This document shows, in pieces, positions 58,562 through 64,000 of a stretch of DNA of 64,000 bases. The stretch lies in NCBI GenBank assembly GCA_964543545.1, contig CAZIYT010000001.1, positions 1,364,001-1,428,000 on the forward strand. Direction: 5' to 3'. The notes under the pieces were generated by a model. It ran no database searches, was not told the DNA's origin, and worked only from the letters and a program-made list of their open reading frames with translations. Position 1 is the stretch's first letter. Each line of letters starts with the position of its first letter. The translations under genes and the position numbers were made by a program. Source of the stretch: UBA4416 sp964543545 (lineage in GTDB: Bacteria; Bacteroidota; Bacteroidia; B-17B0; Aurantibacillaceae).

Positions 58562-59794
58562 TTAAGAATCAAACAGGAAGCGTTTTTTGGAAGCCTGTTC
58601 CCTGATGGCCTTGAGCATCGCTGCATCCAGGGATGTTTTTTCGCCCGATGCTTTTTCTTTTTCGGCTACGTATTTTATCCGCTGCTTGTTCAATTCCACA
58701 ATCTTAGCGGTAATGCTTTCACGCTCCGCTTTTTTCTTAGCCAGGTATTGCTCTTTCTCTTCATTGGTTTTGCCCTTTAGCTCCGCCGGTAAATCGGCTT
58801 CTTTGATTTTGGTGATGTCGAAGCTTTTTGACTTCGAGGCATCTACCATATCCCAATCGGCATTGGAGTAGAAGGAGCTTGTTTTGGAAACCACACGCTC
58901 CGTTGTATTGGCTATGCCGTAGCTTTCGGCATTTTTATCCTGTGCGAGCTGGTTGGATTTTTTAGAATAGCCTTTGGCTCCGTATGAAATGTAGGTGTTG
59001 TTGATCTGTCCGTTCAGCTCGGCAATTTCCTTATCATAGGGCGACTCGATGTATACCGTTTGCCTGTCCTGCTCAATGCTCATGTATTCTCCGTTGGCCA
59101 TGACGGCGCCGTTCTTCCAGCCGGTGTTGAGGCCTTCGTCAAAAGGACCGCAGAAAATGGTATTGATCACCACGTCTTTTTCCTTGGCTTTTTTGCAGGA
59201 AGCGTTGGCGCTTACCGGGCCTTGTGTAAAGGGCTCGTTACCGGCAATGAAGATCAGGCGGAGATCACCATCGTCGCCCTGCCAGTCGAGCTCGGTTAAA
59301 GAGGTGTTGATCACATAACCGCAGAATTCGTTGCCGCCGTTTGTGCTCAGAGCAAATAATTTTTCGGAGATCAGGTCCAGGTCCTGTGTGAACATCGTCA
59401 CCTGCCGGATATAGCCTTCGCTGGAAGGCAATCCTGAATTGCCATATTCATAGAGCGCAATTTCCAGCTCCGGTTTTTCATTATCGCATTTGGCACCCGA
59501 TAGCTCATTCACCAGTTTCCAGAGCTGTGATTTTGCCTGGTTGATGAGGCCGTCCATGCTGTTGCTGGTATCAAGAAGCAGGGCAATCTTAATTTTCTTT
59601 TTCAGGCCCGGAGGAAGCGCGCCCGGCATAGGGCCGGCCACGGCAGAATGCGTGATGGCCGTCGTCATCGCGTTTTCTTTTTCAGCGGAGCTTGTGTGTT
59701 TTTCTGCTATGGAAGTGCAGGAAATACAGGCCATGTAGGTTAAGGCGAAAAATCCGGCGCCTGGCTTGAAGGATAGATGATGTAGAGGGTTCAT
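58562..59794 (-). CDS. von Willebrand factor A domain protein, exported
   Basis: 410 residues. A hydrophobic N-terminus (FFALTYMACISC) contains possible lipidation cysteines at 23 or 26. The VWA domain (about 68-280) has an intact MIDAS motif D75-T-S77-N-S79, then LIFIAGNEPFTQGP. The C-terminal third (about 290-400) is helical and charged (KAERESITAKIVELNKQRIKYVAEKEK). VWA proteins bind partners through a metal ion, often in surface adhesion or chaperone complexes. It is followed by its own terminator. The rhodanese gene lies upstream, 25 bases away, in the same transcript. Confidence 0.85.
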   Translation of the reverse strand: MNPLHHLSFKPGAGFFALTYMACISCTSIAEKHTSSAEKENAMTTAITHSAVAGPMPGALPPGLKKKIKIALLLDTSNSMDGLINQAKSQLWKLVNELSGAKCDNEKPELEIALYEYGNSGLPSSEGYIRQVTMFTQDLDLISEKLFALSTNGGNEFCGYVINTSLTELDWQGDDGDLRLIFIAGNEPFTQGPVSANASCKKAKEKDVVINTIFCGPFDEGLNTGWKNGAVMANGEYMSIEQDRQTVYIESPYDKEIAELNGQINNTYISYGAKGYSKKSNQLAQDKNAESYGIANTTERVVSKTSSFYSNADWDMVDASKSKSFDITKIKEADLPAELKGKTNEEKEQYLAKKKAERESITAKIVELNKQRIKYVAEKEKASGEKTSLDAAMLKAIREQASKKRFLFDS

Positions 59795-59819
59795 GTTTTT
59801 TTGTATTAATGGGTTTTGA

Positions 59820-60479
59820 CTATTTATTCACGGCTGTGCCTTCAAATTCAAGTTTGCTATCATAAGTGTTTACCAGTTCGGAGAGCTCGTAAATATTCCG
59901 GTAGCCATAACCATAAAGGTTGATGTAAGTGGGGATATTCAGGGCCAGTGTAACAGGCTTTGCATTTTCCGGTGGATAGCTGACGCGCGCGGCGCCTTTA
60001 CGGGTGCTACCGGAGGCTTGTTGCGGCTGAAGGCTCTGGTCGGGCCTGAATGATTTGGTAAGGAAGTAATTTGTATAATCTTTTTTGTTTGTCACAGGCA
60101 AGGGAGACGTTAAAGGCTTGCTCACAAAATTATTGTTGCAATAGATCAGGATCTTATAGTCAGGGGAGGGAATGATCTTTTTGAGATTATCCTGTGTGAA
60201 ATCCGAGAAGTTGAGGTGGATAGCCCCTTTCACGTGCACGGCGGCATACATGGCATCCGAGCGTGTGTCGAGGATGATCACATTTTTTTCTTTGCTCACG
60301 TTTACAAATTCTTCGGCATTCAGAAGACGGCTCTGGCGGTGTTGCTTTACTTCTGAAACGAGCTTTTCATAAGCATCGAAATCGACAAGCGCCGGAGTGA
60401 CTTGTGCTGTGCTTACGAGCGAGAAGACGCTGAATATTGCTGCCAGGCAGCGCTGTGTGGTTGATTCCGTGTAGTTCAT
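59820..60479 (-). CDS. exported rhodanese-like domain protein
   Basis: 219 residues with a signal peptide (about 1-25). The rhodanese fold begins near NVIILDTRSDAMYAAVHVKGAIHLNF and the catalytic cysteine is C114 in ILIYCNNN. A long insertion then separates it from a C-terminal part with INLYGYGYRNIYELSELV. It may transfer sulfur or act as a phosphatase-like or redox domain in the periplasm; the exact role is unknown. The VWA gene follows 25 bases later, suggesting a joint function. Confidence 0.85.
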   Translation of the reverse strand: MNYTESTTQRCLAAIFSVFSLVSTAQVTPALVDFDAYEKLVSEVKQHRQSRLLNAEEFVNVSKEKNVIILDTRSDAMYAAVHVKGAIHLNFSDFTQDNLKKIIPSPDYKILIYCNNNFVSKPLTSPLPVTNKKDYTNYFLTKSFRPDQSLQPQQASGSTRKGAARVSYPPENAKPVTLALNIPTYINLYGYGYRNIYELSELVNTYDSKLEFEGTAVNK

Positions 60480-60684
60480 GGCTTTTGAGGTTTATGGGTT
60501 GAAATCTATGGTAAAGCTAGGAGCAAGCTGTCTTCTGAAAAATGAGGACTTAGTGAAACGGACGTTGCACTTGGTGAAACGGTTTTTTCAGCCTGCATAA
60601 GGGCCTAAAATGGTTATTTTGAGGCGTTTTTGCGGGAATTGCGATTTTAATATCTGCGGTTTCCTTACTATGTTTGTCAAAGTA

Positions 60685-62850
60685 ATGGTTAAGTACACAC
60701 ATCATTTTTTGGCAAGGCTTTCGGGAGTGATCCTTTGCGGCATCTTCTGCAATGGCCTTTCTGCGCAACTTGATAACAGCAGTAATACCACTACGATTCC
60801 CCAGCAGCAGAATACCAAAAGCAACCAGAACACTGTCAGGCCGCAAACCAACAGCAGCCAGCAGAACGAGATGCAGGAGATCAATTCCAATCCTTATAAG
60901 AAGCGTTCGGAGTTCGGGTATACCAGCGCAAGGTACCTCGATTCGGCCGGCTATTATTCGGAGAAAGCGCCACTGAAGGCGATTGATAACATCAACAAAG
61001 CCATCGCGCAAAGCATCAATGAACATGATAAAGCGAAGGAGAGCTCCGCTTACCTTATCCTGGGAAACCTCCAGCAAAACCTGCAGCAGCATGAGCTCGC
61101 CATCGAAAATTACCTGAAGTGCATTGCTGTTTCGCAGGTCAAAAGCAAGGCGAAAGGCTCCTGGTTCCCACCCGTAAGCCAGGAAACGCTTTTCCAGGCC
61201 AATAAGCACCTGGCTATGTCCTACATGGAACTGGGTGATTTTGAAAAGGCGGAAACCAGGGTCAATTACAGCCTCGGCTATGTATCTGTCGATGCCGCCG
61301 AATTGCTCTCTGCCAAACGCCTCCTGGCGATGATCCGCCTGAAGCAGGGAAGAACACCGGAGAGTATCTCCATCTTAAACGATGTCCTGCTCGAGGAGAA
61401 GCAAAACGGGAATGCCAAAGGAGAAGCGGAAACAAACCTTGCGCTGGGCGATATCTACCTGGAGCAGAAGAGCGATGATAAAGCCATCGATTGTTTTACA
61501 AAAGCCAAAACGATTGCAGAAAAAGTAAACCTGGCGCCCTTGTCGCTGAAAGCCAACGACCAGCTGGCAAAGATCTTCCGCCGGCAGAAAAACCTGACCA
61601 AAGAGCTGGAAGTGAGAAACAGCAAGATCAGCATCAATACCTCCAATAATAATCCGCAGGCGATCCTGAAGGAAAACATCGAGATAGGGAATGCCTACCT
61701 CAATGCGAACCAGATGGACGTGGCGCAAACTTTTTTTGATAAGGGCCTGAACAATGATATGACGGAGCAGAGGGCAACTGACGGTACTTACAGCTCCATT
61801 ACCCAGGAGCAGCTGCTCTTCCCGAAAAGTAACGACCTCGATGAGACAGCCAATACCTATAAGCTCCTGGCGGAAGAATACCTGAAGCAGAGAAATCCGG
61901 CGAAGGCCCTGGTATATTTCGACAAATATGCCACGCTGCAGGATTCCATCAAGCATGTGCGCCAGCGCGAGCTGAACGAGGCTCTGAATCTCAGTACCAG
62001 CCTGGGCAAGAACCAGCAGAAGATCGACCTTTTGCAAAAAGAGCGCCAGCTCTCCGAGCAATCGATGGAGATCCTGAAACAGGACAAAACGCTGAAAGAA
62101 GAGCAGCTCGGCTTTAAGAACATCATCATTGGCGTGCTTATCTTTTTTATTTTTTCCATGCTCATGGCCGGTTTCTTTGTGATGCGAAGCTCCAGGGAAA
62201 AGCGGAAAGTGAACCAGCTGCTGGCCCTGAAATCGCTGAGGGGGCAAATGAACCCGCATTTTATTTTCAATGCGCTGAACTCCGTCAACCATTATATCTC
62301 TCAGAACGATGAGCGTAAGGCGAACCGTTACCTGTCCGATTTTTCCAAGCTCATGCGCATGGTAATGGACAGCTCGAAGCACAGCCTGGTGCCTTTGACG
62401 GAAGAGCTGGAAATGCTGCGCCTGTACCTTCAACTGGAGCATACGCGCTTCAATGATAAATTCGATTACACCTTTGAGATCAGTGAGAGCCTTGCCGACA
62501 GCGATTTTGAGCTGCCCCCGATGCTCATTCAGCCTTACCTCGAAAATGCCGTGTGGCATGGCCTGCGTTACCTCGACGATAAAGGAAAGCTGGGATTGGT
62601 GTTTGAAACAGCCGGCAACGAGTTGCTGGTAACGATTACAGATAACGGGATCGGCAGGGAAAAATCGAAAGAGCTGAAAACGCATAACCAGAAGAAGCAG
62701 GCCTCTATCGGTATGCAGAACATAGAAAACCGGATCGTGATCATGAATGACCTGTTTGGCACCAATATCCGGGTGGAGATCAGCGACGCTGATCCCGGAG
62801 CGCTTCATTGCGGCACCAAAGTTAAATTGTATATACCACAACAACATTAA
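60685..62850 (+). CDS. TPR-sensor LytS-type histidine kinase
   Basis: 721 residues from the ATG at 60685, giving a signal peptide (MVKYTHHFLARLSGVILCGIF...SAQ); earlier in-frame ATGs add unrelated residues. TPR repeats cover about 100-440, including ETNLALGDIYLEQKSDDKAI. A coiled coil and a membrane helix (about 477-500) follow. The His_kinase domain has phospho-acceptor H525 in MNPHFIFNALNSV, the ATP-binding part has YLENAVWHGL and ITDNGIGR. It lacks a response-regulator receiver. Its partner regulator begins six bases later. The architecture mirrors the TPR phosphatases at 14-21 kb. Confidence 0.92.
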   Translation: MVKYTHHFLARLSGVILCGIFCNGLSAQLDNSSNTTTIPQQQNTKSNQNTVRPQTNSSQQNEMQEINSNPYKKRSEFGYTSARYLDSAGYYSEKAPLKAIDNINKAIAQSINEHDKAKESSAYLILGNLQQNLQQHELAIENYLKCIAVSQVKSKAKGSWFPPVSQETLFQANKHLAMSYMELGDFEKAETRVNYSLGYVSVDAAELLSAKRLLAMIRLKQGRTPESISILNDVLLEEKQNGNAKGEAETNLALGDIYLEQKSDDKAIDCFTKAKTIAEKVNLAPLSLKANDQLAKIFRRQKNLTKELEVRNSKISINTSNNNPQAILKENIEIGNAYLNANQMDVAQTFFDKGLNNDMTEQRATDGTYSSITQEQLLFPKSNDLDETANTYKLLAEEYLKQRNPAKALVYFDKYATLQDSIKHVRQRELNEALNLSTSLGKNQQKIDLLQKERQLSEQSMEILKQDKTLKEEQLGFKNIIIGVLIFFIFSMLMAGFFVMRSSREKRKVNQLLALKSLRGQMNPHFIFNALNSVNHYISQNDERKANRYLSDFSKLMRMVMDSSKHSLVPLTEELEMLRLYLQLEHTRFNDKFDYTFEISESLADSDFELPPMLIQPYLENAVWHGLRYLDDKGKLGLVFETAGNELLVTITDNGIGREKSKELKTHNQKKQASIGMQNIENRIVIMNDLFGTNIRVEISDADPGALHCGTKVKLYIPQQH

Positions 62851-62856
62851 AGACAC

Positions 62857-63609
62857 ATGCTGAAAGCGATCATTGTCGACGACGAAAAAATAAGCAGGGA
62901 TATCCTGAATGACTACCTCGCAAAATACTGCAGGGACGTAGAAGTGCTGGATCAATGCGATTCGGTGCAGACGGGGCTCCTGGCCATTGAGAAACATCAG
63001 CCGGATATTGTGTTCCTGGATGTGGAGATGCCTAAAGGCAATGGATTCGATTTGTTGGAGCAGGTAAAGGATATCACCTTCGAAACAATCTTTGTGACCG
63101 CTTTTGATAATTATGCGATCCAGGCGCTGAACTACAGCGCTGCCTATTATATCCTGAAACCGGTAAGCATCGATGAGCTGGTGGCAGCCGTAGAAAAGAT
63201 CAAAACGCAGAAGCAGAAAAACGCGGCCGGCGTTCACACAAAAGTATTGCTCGAAAATATGAAGGCCCGCACCATCGATCAGCATAAGATCGTGCTGCCC
63301 CTGCAGGATGGCTTTGAAGTGGTAAGCCTCAAGGATGTGGTGCATTGTGATGCGCACGACAACTTCACCGATTTTCATTTTGTGTCAAAACAGAAAATGA
63401 TGATCTGCCGCACCCTTAAATTTTACGAGGAGCTGTTGGCGGAATCAGGATTTGTGCGTGTTCACAAATCGCACCTGGTCAACCTGGAGCACGTACAGAA
63501 ATATAAAAAAGGAAAAGGCGGCCAGCTGACGATGAGCAATGGTTCGGTGATTGATGTGTCGCCCAACAAGAAGGACGAGCTCATGCAGTATTTCGAAAAG
63601 GGAAAGTAA
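62857..63609 (+). CDS. LytTR-family response regulator
   Basis: 250 residues. The receiver domain (about 1-120) has phospho-acceptor D55 in IVFLDVEMP, with acidic D8 and D9 and lysine in YILKPVS. The LytTR DNA-binding domain (about 140-248) has VVHCDAHDNFTDFHF and SGFVRVHKSHLVNLEHV. It is the partner of the kinase six bases upstream. LytTR regulators often control cell-wall, surface polysaccharide or secreted-peptide genes; the targets here are unknown. Confidence 0.93.
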   Translation: MLKAIIVDDEKISRDILNDYLAKYCRDVEVLDQCDSVQTGLLAIEKHQPDIVFLDVEMPKGNGFDLLEQVKDITFETIFVTAFDNYAIQALNYSAAYYILKPVSIDELVAAVEKIKTQKQKNAAGVHTKVLLENMKARTIDQHKIVLPLQDGFEVVSLKDVVHCDAHDNFTDFHFVSKQKMMICRTLKFYEELLAESGFVRVHKSHLVNLEHVQKYKKGKGGQLTMSNGSVIDVSPNKKDELMQYFEKGK

Positions 63610-63616
63610 GAATCCC

Positions 63617-64000
63617 TTACCGGAGGGTATCCGGGTACATGTCGAAATTTTTGACGCTGTTGATCACTTCGATCCTCAGTAATTTACTGCGGTCTGTGTT
63701 ATAATAGTAGGTTTGTTTACTTTTCGGTGAGGTCATTTTGAGGCTGTTCTTCCCGGTTTCTGTCAGGATTCCCATTTTACCATAGCTTTCGGTAAATACT
63801 TCATCGCCCGCCGCCGGAATCTCGAAATACAATTTGCTCGCCGTCCAGTGAATGGGCCTGGTGAGCGTCGAATCTTTATAGGTATACTTGTAAGTGCGGC
63901 AATCGATGTTGTAATGGTCTTTTTCCCAGATCGTTTTTGAGGAATAGGGAATGCCATTGAGCGTACTGTTAACCACTGCTTTGATGAGCACGCCATTGTG
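63617..64000 (-). CDS. unknown exported-type protein, 5'-truncated at the window edge
   Basis: The frame is open to base 64000, so the N-terminus is missing; at least 127 residues are visible. They contain IDCRTYKYTYKDSTLTRPIHW, ASKLYFEIP, FTESYGKMG and a C-terminus KNFDMYPDTLR. This pattern resembles DUF6134 proteins of Bacteroidota, recognised from memory and not tested. The stop is seven bases after the regulator's stop, so the genes converge. Its function is unknown. Confidence 0.65.
   Translation of the reverse strand, partial: HNGVLIKAVVNSTLNGIPYSSKTIWEKDHYNIDCRTYKYTYKDSTLTRPIHWTASKLYFEIPAAGDEVFTESYGKMGILTETGKNSLKMTSPKSKQTYYYNTDRSKLLRIEVINSVKNFDMYPDTLR

Noticed and set aside
61375..63378. 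667-codon minus-strand frame across the LytS and LytTR genes
   Set aside because: Both plus-strand genes have full catalytic motifs; the antisense frame has no recognisable domain.
1..64000. tRNA or rRNA genes, insertion sequences, prophage genes
   Set aside because: I looked for conserved tRNA T-loop sequence, rRNA blocks, transposase motifs and phage structural genes and saw none; a tool search could still find a divergent one.

Overview
The window reads as chromosomal DNA of a Bacteroidota (Bacteroidetes) bacterium. The evidence is four secreted proteins with type IX secretion (T9SS) C-terminal sorting domains, a GldM-type protein, a TonB-dependent receptor with a carboxypeptidase-like N-terminal domain, DUF4476, DUF2339/DUF3999 and DUF481 proteins, and promoter matches to the Bacteroidota sigma consensus (TTTG, about 19-20 bases, TAnnTTTG). 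I cannot place it below class level with confidence. No rRNA, tRNA, phage, transposase or CRISPR array was seen.

Layout. 1-2.0 kb: end of a TauE/SafE permease, mltG, and a DEAD-box helicase fragment. 2.1-12.2 kb: a long minus-strand block with DUF4476, a secreted serine hydrolase, an NAD(P)H oxidoreductase with a Crp/Fnr regulator and a sirtuin, a second Crp/Fnr regulator, a T9SS cargo protein, a transglutaminase-like protein, an NTF2-like protein and an RNase Z-like hydrolase. 12.5-21.9 kb: a PaaZ-type bifunctional enzyme followed by four consecutive SpoIIE/PP2C phosphatases with sensor N-termini. 22.1-30.5 kb: the c-di-AMP cyclase cdaA, an ABC-F ATPase, thioredoxin, an alpha/beta hydrolase, and the DUF2339 / mini-protein / DUF3999 membrane trio. 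30.7-36.2 kb: TonB receptor with a DUF481 protein, then two tandem duplicated T9SS adhesin-like proteins. 36.3-36.9 kb: two related tiny lipoproteins. 37.3-40.9 kb: an accessory island of two paralogous unknown proteins, an alpha-helical repeat protein, a small unknown and a SUKH (SMI1/KNR4) protein. This looks like a store of immunity-type genes with no toxin in view. 41-48 kb: gmk, a lipoprotein, lysS, an ECF sigma factor, an outer-membrane protein, corA and aspartate kinase. 48.2-49.9 kb: an isolated gldM. 50.5-60.5 kb: mrp, an alpha/beta hydrolase lipoprotein, gatA, tatA, methylmalonyl-CoA epimerase, a HExxH protein, an MHS-family transporter, and VWA and rhodanese proteins. 60.7-64 kb: a TPR-LytS histidine kinase with its LytTR regulator, and a truncated gene at the edge.

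The main theme is signalling through TPR and membrane sensor modules (four phosphatases plus one histidine kinase), combined with envelope and secretion functions. Housekeeping genes are scattered singly between them. Intergenic DNA carries several families of hairpin repeats. Two of these (1994-2088 and 3088-3206) have a stem whose two arms change together. A third structure, upstream of thioredoxin, can form mutually exclusive hairpins.
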